Of a DNA stretch of 64,000 bases, positions 30,317-40,274 are shown in pieces; positions within the stretch are counted from its first letter, which is position 1; the number at the start of each line of letters is the position of its first letter. The position numbers and the translations under genes are program-made. The notes beneath the pieces are model-generated. The model was not told where the DNA came from, made no database searches, and worked only from the letters and a program-made list of their open reading frames with translations. Origin of the DNA: CAZRCZ01 sp964598765 (GTDB lineage: Bacteria > Sumerlaeota > Sumerlaeia > MVZB01 > JAJFLK01); the NCBI GenBank assembly GCA_964598765.1, contig CAZRCZ010000021.1, positions 1 to 64,000 of the forward strand. The letters are read 5' to 3'.

Positions 30317-32443
30317 ATGACCACGCTTAATCTCACCTTTCTGATTTTCCTCGCGCCGTTGGCGTGCTTCGTTCTGCTTGCGCTGTTCCATAAATTGATT
30401 CCGCGACACGGCGATTTCCTCGCCATAGGAACCTTGGGGCTAGGACTGGCCTGTTCGCTCCTGATCTTTTTCCGCGCGGCGTTCGGCTCCGAACCCCTTT
30501 TCGTTCACTGGACGTTCGATTGGCTCCCGGTGTCGGGAACCAAAACTCTCAAGGGGGGAATTCTCATTGACGGCCTGACCGCCGTGATGCTTGTCGTCGT
30601 GACGTTGGTCAGTTTCCTCGTTCATCTGTTTTCCTCGAAATACATGGAAGGGGACATTCGCTACGGCCGCTTCTATGCCTCGCTATTGCTCTTCACGACC
30701 TCCATGCTCGGCTTGATTTTGGCCGATAACGTTCTGTTCCTCTTCATCTTTTGGGAGTTGGTCGGGCTTTCCTCCTATGTGCTGATTGGCCATTGGTTCG
30801 AAAAAAAGTCCGCCTCCGACGCCGCGATCAAGGCATTCATCACGACGCGCGTCGGCGACGTCGGTATGTTGCTCGGCATGTTGATCTGCTATTGGCGCGT
30901 CGGCTCGCTTCAATACGTGGACCTTTTCGCCGCGGCGGGACGCGACGTTTTCAACGCGGGGGGAACGATTGACTGGCAATTTTGGGCCGGGATCGGATTG
31001 TTTTTCGGCGCGATGGGTAAATCGGCGCAGTTCCCGTTCCACGTCTGGCTTCCCGACGCGATGGAAGGCCCGACTCCGGTCAGCGCGCTGATCCACGCCG
31101 CGACGATGGTCGCCGCGGGGGTTTATTTGGTCGGACGGCTTTTCCCGATTTTCACTCCGGGCGCGTTTCTTTTCATCGCCTACATCGGCGCGATCACGGC
31201 AATCTTCGCCGCGACGATTGCCGTCGTTCAAGACGACATTAAAAAAGTGCTCGCCTATTCCACCCTGAGCCAGCTTGGCTACATGATGCTCGCGCTCGGC
31301 GTCGGCGGCTACGTCGCGGGCGGTTATTACGCCGGATTGTTCCATTTGACGACGCACGCCTTCTTCAAGGCCGGGTTGTTCCTCGGTTCAGGCTCGATCA
31401 TCCACGCCATGCACCACGAGCAATCCATGAGCAAATACGGCGGGCTGAAGGACAAACTTCCAATCACGCATCTCACTTATCTGGTCTGTGTGCTGGCGAT
31501 CATCGGCTGTCCGCTCTTCGCGGGTTTCTACAGCAAGGACGCGATTCTGGCGGCGGCGCTCCAATTTTCGATGGACCATACGCAACATTGGTTCCTCGCC
31601 TTCTCCGGTTTTGCGACGGCTTTCTTGACGGCGTTCTACATGTTCCGCCAGTACTTCCTGACCTTCACCGGCAAACCGCGCGATCATCACGCTTTTGAGC
31701 ATGCGCACGAATCGCCGTTGGCGATGACGCTTCCATTGATGATCCTTGGAACGCTCGCGGTGATCGGTGGATACGGCGGATGGTTTGAGAAGATCGCGCC
31801 TCCTCCCGAACGGGAGCAGATCCTCCAAAATTACGCGAACTACCACAAGGAAACAGGCACGGCGGTCGGGATCGCCGCGACGGTCGCGGAAATCCAAAAG
31901 CTGGGCGCGTCTGCGGAAGCCGAAGCCGGAGAAACGGGGCATGAAGAAGGACATCACGGCGTTCACCACGCGGCCCACTATTTGGCGATGTTGCTTTCGG
32001 TCCTCCTTGCCGGGTTGGGCGTGTCGGTCGCGTTCGCGGCGTATTTCGAACGGAGCGGCGTGACGATCCTTCAACCCGCGTTGATCGCGCGCAATTTCAA
32101 GCCGATCTACCAGTTGCTCTGGCACAAGTATTATTTCGACGAGCTTTACGGATTCGTTCTCATCGGCGGCACGATGGCGCTTATTAAAATCATGGCGGGC
32201 ATTGACAAGTTCATTATTGACGGCGTGGTGAATTTGGTCGGATATGCCGGCAAGGTTTTGGCGTTCGTCACCGGCATCGTGGACAACCTGATCGTGGACG
32301 GCGCGGTGAACGGCGTCGCCGCCGGAACTTCGGCGAGCGGAAACGGGCTTTCCTACACCGAAACGGGGCGCATCCGGCAGTATCTTCTTTTCATCGCGCT
32401 GGGCGTGATCGGACTTTCACTGATTTTGACGTTTGCCATGTAA
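30317..32443 (+). CDS. nuoL: NADH-quinone oxidoreductase subunit L
   Basis: NuoL is the largest antiporter-like subunit, at the far end of the membrane arm, with a lateral helix HL. Family landmarks include FIFWELVGLSSYVLIG (key Glu), MGKSAQFPFHVWLPDAMEGP (key Lys), and the VLAYSTLSQLGYMM and HAFFKAGLFLGSGS segments. The last 200 residues contain HL and the final helix. A His/Glu-rich loop (ETGHEEGHHGVHHAAHY, about residues 545-560) precedes the last helices. The length of 708 is within the usual range. Confidence 0.96.
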   Translation: MTTLNLTFLIFLAPLACFVLLALFHKLIPRHGDFLAIGTLGLGLACSLLIFFRAAFGSEPLFVHWTFDWLPVSGTKTLKGGILIDGLTAVMLVVVTLVSFLVHLFSSKYMEGDIRYGRFYASLLLFTTSMLGLILADNVLFLFIFWELVGLSSYVLIGHWFEKKSASDAAIKAFITTRVGDVGMLLGMLICYWRVGSLQYVDLFAAAGRDVFNAGGTIDWQFWAGIGLFFGAMGKSAQFPFHVWLPDAMEGPTPVSALIHAATMVAAGVYLVGRLFPIFTPGAFLFIAYIGAITAIFAATIAVVQDDIKKVLAYSTLSQLGYMMLALGVGGYVAGGYYAGLFHLTTHAFFKAGLFLGSGSIIHAMHHEQSMSKYGGLKDKLPITHLTYLVCVLAIIGCPLFAGFYSKDAILAAALQFSMDHTQHWFLAFSGFATAFLTAFYMFRQYFLTFTGKPRDHHAFEHAHESPLAMTLPLMILGTLAVIGGYGGWFEKIAPPPEREQILQNYANYHKETGTAVGIAATVAEIQKLGASAEAEAGETGHEEGHHGVHHAAHYLAMLLSVLLAGLGVSVAFAAYFERSGVTILQPALIARNFKPIYQLLWHKYYFDELYGFVLIGGTMALIKIMAGIDKFIIDGVVNLVGYAGKVLAFVTGIVDNLIVDGAVNGVAAGTSASGNGLSYTETGRIRQYLLFIALGVIGLSLILTFAM

Positions 32444-32467
32444 GGAGGCGAAGGGACGGAAACTAAC

Positions 32468-34018
32468 ATGAACGATTTGAGATGGTTGCTGACGACGATA
32501 ACTTTTTTGCCCGTGGCGGGGATGGCGGGCATTCTTTTGATCCCCTCCAATCGCCACAATGTCATTCGGGCTTTTTCCGTTCTCGTGACGGCCGCGGAGT
32601 TGTTGCTTACGATTTTTCTCTGGGCGATTTTCATCCCGACCTCCATCGGCTCCGATCCCAACAACGTGAAGACGTGGTTCGACGCCAAAACGTGGGTCGA
32701 GGTTCCTTGGATTCCCGCCTACGGCGTCTATTACAGAATGGGCGTGGACGGGCTTTCGGTGATTCTCATCGTCCTGACCGGATTGCTTTCGTTCTTGGCG
32801 GCCTTCTCCGCGTTCACGATCAAGAAACACGTCAAGGGTTTCTTCGCGCTCTATATGCTCTTGATCACGGGCATGATGGGGGTCTTCACCTCGCTCGACT
32901 TCTTCCTCTTCTATGTTTTCTGGGAAATCATGTTGCTCCCGATGTATTTCCTGATCGGCATTTGGGGGGGACCGAGGCGCGAATACGCGGCGATCAAGTT
33001 TTTCATTTATACGTTGGTCGGGTCAGTCCTCATCCTAATCGTTTTGCTTGCCTATTATTTCCAAGTCCGAACGATGGAAGGGGGCAAATACGCCGACCTC
33101 GCCTTCAACATTCCGGAACTGATCCGCCTGCAACCGTTCGGCGGGTTGGTGGACGGCAAGCCCACGGCCATGCAATTGATGCTCTTTTTCGGATTGTTTA
33201 TTGGCTTCGCCATCAAGGTTCCGATTTTTCCGTTCCATACGTGGTTGCCCGACGCGCACGTTGAGGCGCCGACGCCGATCTCGGTTATTCTGGCCGGCGT
33301 CCTGCTGAAAATGGGGGGATACGGATTCCTGCGGATCAACTGGCCGCTCCTGCCCGAGGTCGCCAAGTATCTCATGTATTTCATGGCGGTCGTCGCGCTG
33401 ATAAACATCGTCTATGGCGCGCTTTGCGCGATGGCACAGACCGATTTCAAAAAACTTGTCGCGTATTCGTCGGTCAGCCACATGGGTTACGTTTTGCTGG
33501 GAATCGCGGTGCTGAACAAGGAAGGGGTCAACGGCGCGGTGTTTCAGATGTTCACGCACGGAACTTCTTCGGCGATGATGTTTCTTTTGGTTGGGGTGCT
33601 TTATGAGCGGGCGCATCACCGCGAGATTGCGCGCTTCGGCGGGATCGCGACGCGGATGCCGGTTTATTTCGCGCTCGCCATGGTCGGCTTCTTCGCCGCG
33701 CTCGGTTTGCCCGGCATGAGCGGATTCGTGAGCGAAATCATGGTCTTCCTTGGCGCGTTCCAGCAACAGCGCATGATCACCGCTTTGGCAACCGTCGGCG
33801 TCGTGCTGACGGCGGGCTATATTCTTTGGGCGATTCAGCGTGTTTTCCTCGGCAAACTCAAACCCGAATACGAGGGTTACAGCGATTGCAACGCTTGGGA
33901 ATTGCTGACGCTGGCTCCGCTCGCGGCGGCTTCGATTGTCTTCGGCGTTTATCCGACGCTCGCTCTTTCGATCTTCGCCAGCTCGACCGATCTTTTCGTC
34001 GGCCAATTGATGAAATGA
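32468..34018 (+). CDS. nuoM: NADH-quinone oxidoreductase subunit M
   Basis: NuoM is one of three Mrp-antiporter-like proton-pumping subunits. The protein shows LFYVFWEIMLLPMYFLIG with the conserved Glu, KVPIFPFHTWLPDAHVEAPT with the conserved Lys, and KKLVAYSSVSHMGYVLLGI. It is 516 residues, with about 14 helices. ATG 32468 lies 24 bases after nuoL, preceded by AAGGAGGCG, and nuoN follows after 16 bases. Confidence 0.96.
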   Translation: MNDLRWLLTTITFLPVAGMAGILLIPSNRHNVIRAFSVLVTAAELLLTIFLWAIFIPTSIGSDPNNVKTWFDAKTWVEVPWIPAYGVYYRMGVDGLSVILIVLTGLLSFLAAFSAFTIKKHVKGFFALYMLLITGMMGVFTSLDFFLFYVFWEIMLLPMYFLIGIWGGPRREYAAIKFFIYTLVGSVLILIVLLAYYFQVRTMEGGKYADLAFNIPELIRLQPFGGLVDGKPTAMQLMLFFGLFIGFAIKVPIFPFHTWLPDAHVEAPTPISVILAGVLLKMGGYGFLRINWPLLPEVAKYLMYFMAVVALINIVYGALCAMAQTDFKKLVAYSSVSHMGYVLLGIAVLNKEGVNGAVFQMFTHGTSSAMMFLLVGVLYERAHHREIARFGGIATRMPVYFALAMVGFFAALGLPGMSGFVSEIMVFLGAFQQQRMITALATVGVVLTAGYILWAIQRVFLGKLKPEYEGYSDCNAWELLTLAPLAAASIVFGVYPTLALSIFASSTDLFVGQLMK

Positions 34019-34034
34019 GGATGGACGCCGCGCG

Positions 34035-35651
34035 ATGACCCTCTCTCAAATTTTCCACGACTGCGCGAAAATCATGCCGGAGATCGCCTTGGCGGCGTTC
34101 GTCTGCATTGTGATTCTCGCCGACGTCATCATGCCCAAAGGGAGCGCGAAGTGGGTCGGCTGGATCGCGCTGGCCGGATTGGGTCTGGCTCTTTTCGCCG
34201 TCGCGGTGACCTACGGTAATCATTACCATTCGGTTTTCATCATGCGCGGTCCGACGGTCGCACGCGGAGTCGAATCCGCCGATCCGATCATCGGTCCCGA
34301 TTATTGTTTCAGCCGGATGCTGGTGATAGATAAGCTGAGCGACTTCTTTAAGGTCGTCTTTCTTTTGGGAACGATCGGCGTCGTCGTCTTTTCCATGCGG
34401 AGCGCAGAGTTGAAGGATTACCGCCCGGGCGAATACTACGCCCTGATGCTCTCCACCGTCCTAAGCGGAATGTTTTTGGTTTCCTCCAACAACTTCCTGA
34501 TGCTCGTCCTCTCGTTGGAAACGCTCTCGCTTTGCTCCTACGTTCTGGCCGGATACGTCAAACACAACCGCCTCTCCGCTGAGGCGTCGCTGAAATACAT
34601 CCTCTACGGCTCGGTCGCGTCGGGCGTCATGCTTTTCGGCATCAGCTACATCTACGGAATGGCCGGAACACTGGACATCAAGCAGAGCCTTTTCGGAATC
34701 GCCATGCGCGAGGACAACGCGCTGGCGGTTCAACTTGCTTTCGTCTTGGTGATCGGCGGACTCGGATTCAAAATGGCGGCGGTTCCGTTTCATTTCTGGT
34801 GTCCCGATGTTTATCAAGGCGCGCCGACGCCGGTGACGGCATTCTTGGCGGTCGTCTCCAAAGCCGCCGGATTTTCCGCGCTCTTTCGCGCGCTTCTTCC
34901 TCTTTTTGCAGTCGAGGGATCGGTGATTCCCGACAGCGTCCTCGCCGTTCGGGGATCGCTCTTGGCGGTGATCCAACGCGGTCATCTTCCGCTTCTGTTT
35001 TGGGTTCTTTCCGTGGCGACGATGACGCTCGGCAATCTGGTCGCCATCCGCCAGACCGATCTCAAGCGACTGCTCGCCTATTCCTCCATCGCCCACGCCG
35101 GTTATATTTTGATGGCCATGACGGTCTTCAACAACGGCGCGCTTGAGGCGATGCTTTTTTATTTCTTCGTCTATCTCTTCATGAACCTCGGCGCGTTCCT
35201 CGTCGTCATCATGATGATCAACCAAACTGGCCGATCCGACATGGAATCCTATCGCGGCGTGGCGTGGACGAATCCCTTCCTGTTCGTGATGATGTTTCTT
35301 TTCCTAATTTCGCTCACGGGAATTCCGCCGACCGCCGGCTTCCTCGGAAAGCTGGAGCTGTTCAAGGTTGTCGTCGGCGCGGGAAATTCCGCGCTCGATC
35401 ACGGCGCCATGACCGGAACGGCGATGTTCTATTATTCGCTGGCGATCATCGGCGCGATCAACAGCGCCATCTCGCTTTACTATTACATGAATATCGTCAA
35501 GGCGATGGTCTTCTCGGAGCCGAAGGACGCAAAGCCCGTGCCGGTGGCGTTCTTTGATCGGCTCAATCTGCTGGTTTACGCCGCTCCCGTTTTGTTGCTC
35601 ATCGTCAATTTTGCTCCCGCGCTTTCGCTGGTTCAGCTTTTTCAAAGGTAA
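34035..35651 (+). CDS. nuoN: NADH-quinone oxidoreductase subunit N
   Basis: NuoN is the antiporter-like subunit nearest NuoK. Landmarks are LSLETLSLCSYVLAGY, KMAAVPFHFWCPDVYQGAPT with the conserved Lys and proline-rich turn, and DLKRLLAYSSIAHAGYILM. It has 538 residues. An atypical stretch of about 30 residues (SVIPDSVLAVRGSLLAVIQ) lies in the central loop and lengthens it slightly. It ends 9 bases before the next gene, which is probably in the same transcript. Confidence 0.95.
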   Translation: MTLSQIFHDCAKIMPEIALAAFVCIVILADVIMPKGSAKWVGWIALAGLGLALFAVAVTYGNHYHSVFIMRGPTVARGVESADPIIGPDYCFSRMLVIDKLSDFFKVVFLLGTIGVVVFSMRSAELKDYRPGEYYALMLSTVLSGMFLVSSNNFLMLVLSLETLSLCSYVLAGYVKHNRLSAEASLKYILYGSVASGVMLFGISYIYGMAGTLDIKQSLFGIAMREDNALAVQLAFVLVIGGLGFKMAAVPFHFWCPDVYQGAPTPVTAFLAVVSKAAGFSALFRALLPLFAVEGSVIPDSVLAVRGSLLAVIQRGHLPLLFWVLSVATMTLGNLVAIRQTDLKRLLAYSSIAHAGYILMAMTVFNNGALEAMLFYFFVYLFMNLGAFLVVIMMINQTGRSDMESYRGVAWTNPFLFVMMFLFLISLTGIPPTAGFLGKLELFKVVVGAGNSALDHGAMTGTAMFYYSLAIIGAINSAISLYYYMNIVKAMVFSEPKDAKPVPVAFFDRLNLLVYAAPVLLLIVNFAPALSLVQLFQR

Positions 35652-35660
35652 GGATTCATC

Positions 35661-36134
35661 ATGGCCGACGCTGTTCCCGAAGAAATCATCCAAGAATTGA
35701 ACCTTTGCCTCACCAAGCTGGCCAATTCGACGGCGACCTATATTTTGGAGTCCAATCCCTTCACGTCGGGGGAGGATAAGAACGCCATCGCCGCGTTGCA
35801 AGAAATGTCCGTTTCGGACCGCTCCCAAATGGCCGATTGCGCGGCGTTGATCGAGCGGCTGGAAGGGGTCCCCCGAACCGGCGTCGCCGATCCGATGCTC
35901 GCCGAGTTGAATTATTTGTCCTATCCTTACCTGGTGGATGTGCTGATCCGCGACCTCGAACACGAAATCGCCCATTACACGGCGAGCGTGAAAAAAGTCG
36001 AGGCCGTCCCGGAAGTCAAAACTTTCCTGCAATCGGTCCTCGACGCGCGCCAAGCGCAAATCAAAAAACTCCGCGAAATCCGCCAAAAAAGCTACGCCGC
36101 CCCTCAAGCCGTCCCCCAAGCCGCGTCGGCTTGA
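35661..36134 (+). CDS. Four-helix, ferritin-like protein of unknown function
   Basis: The 157 residues form four likely helices: EEIIQELNLCLTKLANST, EDKNAIAALQEMSVSDRSQM, LVDVLIRDLEHEIAHYTASV and VKTFLQSVLDARQAQIKKLR. The DLEHEIAHY segment resembles the metal-binding E..EH motif of ferritin-like proteins. However, the first helix lacks the expected Glu, so a di-iron site is uncertain. The tail is Ala/Pro-rich, like those of NuoH and NuoI. It follows nuoN by 9 bases in the same direction, so it is probably co-transcribed with complex I. It could be an assembly or iron-handling factor; that is inference from position only. Confidence 0.55.
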   Translation: MADAVPEEIIQELNLCLTKLANSTATYILESNPFTSGEDKNAIAALQEMSVSDRSQMADCAALIERLEGVPRTGVADPMLAELNYLSYPYLVDVLIRDLEHEIAHYTASVKKVEAVPEVKTFLQSVLDARQAQIKKLREIRQKSYAAPQAVPQAASA

Positions 36135-36198
36135 TCCCGCCGGATCACCGCGCATGAGCCGAAGGTCAGGATGCCTTGCCGAAAGCGGGGGTTTCATC

Positions 36199-36226
36199 TT
36201 GACATATCTTGCGCCTTTGCTATCCT
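36199..36226 (+). promoter_or_regulatory. Promoter for smc
   Basis: TTGACA (36199-36204), a 16-base spacer and TATCCT (36221-36226) form a good sigma70-type promoter. The leader then contains a 7-bp hairpin, GACGCGG/CCGCGTC (36243-36263), before the ATG at 36365. It gives smc its own start separate from the nuo operon. Confidence 0.55.
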
Positions 36227-36364
36227 AAACCTGCTATATCTTGACGCGGGGTTTCTCCGCGTCTCGGCGGCGGATGCGGATGGTCGCCTCTGGTTCCAGC
36301 AGTTTTTGAGCCGTTGATTTTTCCGCTCCCGTTCCATCTCTAGTTGTCGCAGGAGTCCCCGCTG

Positions 36365-39300
36365 ATGTTTTTCAAACGCATCGAGCTTGTCGGTTTCAAA
36401 TCCTTCGCCACCAAAACGACGATTGAATTTCTTCCCGGCGTGACGGTCATTGTCGGTCCCAACGGATGCGGCAAATCCAACACGCTGGACGCGATCAAGT
36501 GGGTCTTGGGGAGCCAATCCCCGCGATCCCTGCGCGGAAAGAAAATGGAGGATGTGATCTTCGCCGGATCGGCGTCCTTCAAGCCCCTCAGCATGGCGCA
36601 GGTGACGCTGACCGTGGACAACAGCCGCCGGTCGCTCGACATTGACTACGACGAAATCCAAATTGCGCGGCGGCTCTATCGCACGGGCGAATCCGAATAC
36701 CTCCTCAACAAAGTCCCCTGTCGTCTGCGCGACATTCACAATCTTTTGCTCGGAACCGGCGCGGGAATGCTTTCGTATTCGGTGCTGGAGCAGGGCAAGG
36801 TTGACCAGATCATCAACGCCAAACCGGAGGAACGCCGCTACATCATCGAGGAAGCCGCCGGGATTTCCAAATTCAAGGTTCGCAAAATGGAAGCGCTTCG
36901 CAAATTGGAGCGCACCGCCGCCGACCTGAAGCGGCTGGAGGATTTGATTTCCGAGGTTCAGCGCCAAGTCAACTCCCTCAAGCGGCAGGCGAGCAAGGCG
37001 GAGCATTATCGGGAAATTTCCGCGCAGTTGCGCCAAGCCGACATGGAATTGATCGTCTTGCGTTCGCGCGATCTGCGCGGGCAACTGGACGCGCTTCAAT
37101 CGGAAATCGCCGGGATTCAGGATCGGCTCAGCGCCATGCGGACGAAATGCGCGGGGCTTTCGGCCTCGGAGCAGGAAGGAAAGGATCAGGCGCGCGCGCT
37201 GGACGCCAAACTCGCCGAGAAGGTGGACAAGCGGTTTAATGTCGAGCACGCGATTCAGGAACAGGAGCATCAAATTCAACGCGCCAACGAGCGGATCAAG
37301 GGGAATGAAAAACGGCTGGCGCAGATCGAGACGGAATTTGCCGAGTTCTCCGCGCGCGAGCAGGATCTCGCCCAGCGCAGGGAGGAAAACGAAACCCGCC
37401 GCAATCAGGCCGTTCTCGAGAGGGACGCGGCTCAGGCGAAATTTGCCGACCAAGAGCGCGAGCACGCCGAAATGCGCTCGCAGGTGGACGAGCAATCACG
37501 TCGCCTCGATCAATTGAACGCCGACGTTTCCAAGCGGCGCGAACAGCTTTCGCGGTGCGAGAACGTCGTGCGGATCGAGGAAACGCTCATCGCCAAGCAT
37601 GAGGAAACGCGTCTCGAGACCGAGGAAATTCTCAAGCGATTGCGCGAGACGATCCAAGGCCAATCGGATCGGCGCGCCGAATTGAGCCGCAAGGCCGAAG
37701 AAATCGCCGGGCAGATCGGCTCCGCGCGGCAAAGCGCCTCCTCGCTTCAAATCCGCCACGCCGAAACGCACGGGCGCATCGCGGACCTGACCAAGGAACT
37801 CGAAACGGTGAGCCGCGACCTGCACCAGAGCGAGGCGAGGTTGGGAACGCTGGAGGAACTCAAATCCAATTTCGACGGATTCCATCAGGGCGTGCGCGAA
37901 TTGATGAAGGCTTCGTCGAAGCGCGAGATTCCGGGGATCGTCGGTCCGTTGGTCAATCTCATCAAATCCAGGCGGGAACACGAACTTGCGGTCGAGGTCG
38001 CGCTCGGGCCTCAATTGCAGGACGTCGTCGTTGAGTCCGCCGAGTCGGCCCGCGCGGGGTTGGACTTTTTAAGCCGCGGCGAACTCGGTCGCGTCACGTT
38101 TCTCCCTCTGGATCGGCTGACGACCACCTACCTCATGGCCGATCTCGCCCGCGTTCTCGACGAGGAAGGCGTCGTCGGTCACGCGCCGGTTTTGGTCGAG
38201 CACGATCCCTCGGTGGGGATGGTGGTGAACGCCCTGCTTGCGCGGACCCTCGTCGTCAAGGATTGGGAAACGGCGGAACGCTTGGCCTGCAAATATCCCT
38301 CGTTTGCCTACGTCGCCTTGGATGGCCGGATGATCGCCGTCAACGGAGCCATCACGGGGGGCAATTTGAAATCGAGCGGTCTCTTGGGACGCGAGCGCGA
38401 AATTCACGAGTTGAAGGAAAGCGTCGCGCAACATTCGCTTCGTCGGGAAGAACTTCAGACGACCGTTCAAAGCGAGCGCGCCGCCGCCGAAACGCTCGCC
38501 GGAGAAATGAAATCGTGCTCAAGTCAGTTGCACGACTTGGAGGTTCAAAAGGCCGCGCTTTCCAAGGAAAACGAATCGGCGATCCGCGCGCACGAGGAAT
38601 CGCTTCGACAGTTGGCCGACCGCGAGCGTCAACTCGCGGGGTTGGTGAAGGAGATCGAATCGAAGATCGAACTCAAGACCACGATGGAAAAAGAGCGCTC
38701 GGAGCATGACAAGGCCCTGACCGAAACAACCGCGCAGTTGGAGCGGTTGCGCGAGGAAACCCGAAGTCGGAATGACGCCTTCCTTGCGCTGGGCGAGCAA
38801 CTTTCCCAAGCCCGGGCGGAGTTGGAGAAGGTCCGCGAGCGGCTCGTCCACCTCGAAGAAACCCGCGCCGCTCAAGAACGGGAAGGAACGGCCTTGGCCG
38901 CCGACCGTCAATCGCGCGCCGAGGAACAAGGACGGCTTCAGGAGGACATCGCCAAGACGCAAGGGGAGATCGCGGGAATCCACGAATCGTTGCAAGACCT
39001 CTTCGCTAAGCGCGAACGGCTCCAAAAGGAGCTTACCGAGGACAATTCCGAGAAAGAGCAACTGGAGGCGTCGCTCAAGCAACTGGCCTTCGAGATGGAG
39101 CAACTTCAACGCGACGAGCGGATGATCGAAAACGATCTGCACGAAAAGCAGGTTGGTCAGGCCGGATTGCAGGCGAATCTGAATCAGTTGGTCGAGCAAT
39201 CGCTGGAGAAATTCAACCGCGACCTCTTCGAGATCGCCGCCGAATTGGGAGAAATCACGCGGGATTCCGCCGCGCTGGCGCAGGAAACGCTCCAACTCCG

Positions 39301-39958
39301 CGAGAAAATCGAAAAGATGGGATCGGTCAATTTGGCCGCTCTCGACGAATACAACGAGCAAAAGACGCGGCTCGAATTCCTCACCGGCCAGCAAAAGGAC
39401 CTCGTCGAATCCAAGGCGCGCATCGAGGCGTCCATCGCCCAACTTGACGAAACGACCAAACAACTTTTCCACGAGACATTCGAGTCGGTGCGGGGGCATT
39501 TCATCGAGATGTTCCGGCGTCTGTTCAACGGCGGCAAGGCGGACCTCGTGATTGATCAGCAAGGAGCCGAACAGGGGGCTGACCCGCTTCTGGAAGGAGG
39601 CGTCGAAATCTACGCCCAGCCTCCGGGCAAAAAATTGCAGACTCTCTCGCTCATGTCCGGAGGCGAGAAGGCGATGACGGCGATTTCGTTGCTCTTCGGA
39701 CTTTTCCTCCACAAGCCCGCGCCGTTCGCCATCCTCGACGAAATTGACGCGCCGCTGGACGACGCCAACGTCGAGCGGTTCAAGCAGGTGGTCATGGAAT
39801 TCAGCGACAACACGCAGTTCGTCATCATCTCGCACAACAAGCAGACGATGGCGCTCGCCGACGCGATTTACGGCGTGACGATGGAGGAATCGGGCGTTTC
39901 CAAATTGGTTTCGGTTCAGTTCGAGAAACCGGAAGCGCAGATTGTTTCGGCGAGTTAG
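36365..39958 (+). CDS. smc: Chromosome segregation protein SMC
   Basis: SMC is the ATPase of the bacterial condensin complex that compacts and separates chromosomes. The N-terminal head has Walker A GPNGCGKSN (Lys37). A long coiled coil runs to a hinge at about residues 510-670 (VGPLVNLIKSRREHELAVEV; AYVALDGRMIAVNGAITGG). A second coiled coil leads to the C-terminal head with signature LMSGGEKAMTAISLLF and Walker B FAILDEIDAPLDDANV. The length of 1197 is typical. ATG 36365 fits the family start MFFKRIELVGFKSF and has AGGAG upstream; the frame extends seven codons further to a TTG. scpA and scpB are not next to it. Confidence 0.97.
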   Translation: MFFKRIELVGFKSFATKTTIEFLPGVTVIVGPNGCGKSNTLDAIKWVLGSQSPRSLRGKKMEDVIFAGSASFKPLSMAQVTLTVDNSRRSLDIDYDEIQIARRLYRTGESEYLLNKVPCRLRDIHNLLLGTGAGMLSYSVLEQGKVDQIINAKPEERRYIIEEAAGISKFKVRKMEALRKLERTAADLKRLEDLISEVQRQVNSLKRQASKAEHYREISAQLRQADMELIVLRSRDLRGQLDALQSEIAGIQDRLSAMRTKCAGLSASEQEGKDQARALDAKLAEKVDKRFNVEHAIQEQEHQIQRANERIKGNEKRLAQIETEFAEFSAREQDLAQRREENETRRNQAVLERDAAQAKFADQEREHAEMRSQVDEQSRRLDQLNADVSKRREQLSRCENVVRIEETLIAKHEETRLETEEILKRLRETIQGQSDRRAELSRKAEEIAGQIGSARQSASSLQIRHAETHGRIADLTKELETVSRDLHQSEARLGTLEELKSNFDGFHQGVRELMKASSKREIPGIVGPLVNLIKSRREHELAVEVALGPQLQDVVVESAESARAGLDFLSRGELGRVTFLPLDRLTTTYLMADLARVLDEEGVVGHAPVLVEHDPSVGMVVNALLARTLVVKDWETAERLACKYPSFAYVALDGRMIAVNGAITGGNLKSSGLLGREREIHELKESVAQHSLRREELQTTVQSERAAAETLAGEMKSCSSQLHDLEVQKAALSKENESAIRAHEESLRQLADRERQLAGLVKEIESKIELKTTMEKERSEHDKALTETTAQLERLREETRSRNDAFLALGEQLSQARAELEKVRERLVHLEETRAAQEREGTALAADRQSRAEEQGRLQEDIAKTQGEIAGIHESLQDLFAKRERLQKELTEDNSEKEQLEASLKQLAFEMEQLQRDERMIENDLHEKQVGQAGLQANLNQLVEQSLEKFNRDLFEIAAELGEITRDSAALAQETLQLREKIEKMGSVNLAALDEYNEQKTRLEFLTGQQKDLVESKARIEASIAQLDETTKQLFHETFESVRGHFIEMFRRLFNGGKADLVIDQQGAEQGADPLLEGGVEIYAQPPGKKLQTLSLMSGGEKAMTAISLLFGLFLHKPAPFAILDEIDAPLDDANVERFKQVVMEFSDNTQFVIISHNKQTMALADAIYGVTMEESGVSKLVSVQFEKPEAQIVSAS

Positions 39959-39960
39959 TC

Positions 39961-40274
39961 GTGCCACGGGCATCCTGCCCGTGTTCGGCTTGCCAGCCGA
40001 CGCAAACGTCTTTTTTTCAGCCGCGTCAGCGGCGAAATAGGAGTAGCCCCGTGCGGTGGCACGGGGACTGATTGACACCCCCTAAGAAATATGAGCCGCG
40101 TAGCGGCGGCATAACTTTTATTTGGATTGATTGTGTCGCTTCTGACGGGGCTTCGATATTGAGCGTCAACTTTATCACCTCCGCGCTTCCGCGCGGGGCT
40201 AAGATTATACCGCCGCTGACGCGGCTTCCTTCTGATCGTCGCGTTCTCGCCAATTTTTCCCTCCTACCCGCCGT
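39961..40274. repeat. Cluster of short palindromes (REP-like), no gene
   Basis: This 315-base gap holds at least six hairpins. They include CACGGGCA-TCC-TGCCCGTG, TCGGCT-TGCC-AGCCGA, GCCGC-GTCA-GCGGC, GCCGC-GTA-GCGGC and GCCGC-TGAC-GCGGC. The GCCGC/GCGGC core recurs in both orientations. It lies between the convergent smc and glycosyltransferase genes, the usual place for REP-type elements. I see no open frame with protein character. Confidence 0.7.

Noticed and set aside
38519..40078. Minus-strand open frame of 519 codons
   Set aside because: Antisense to the SMC coiled coil and head; Leu/Glu/Arg-rich shadow.
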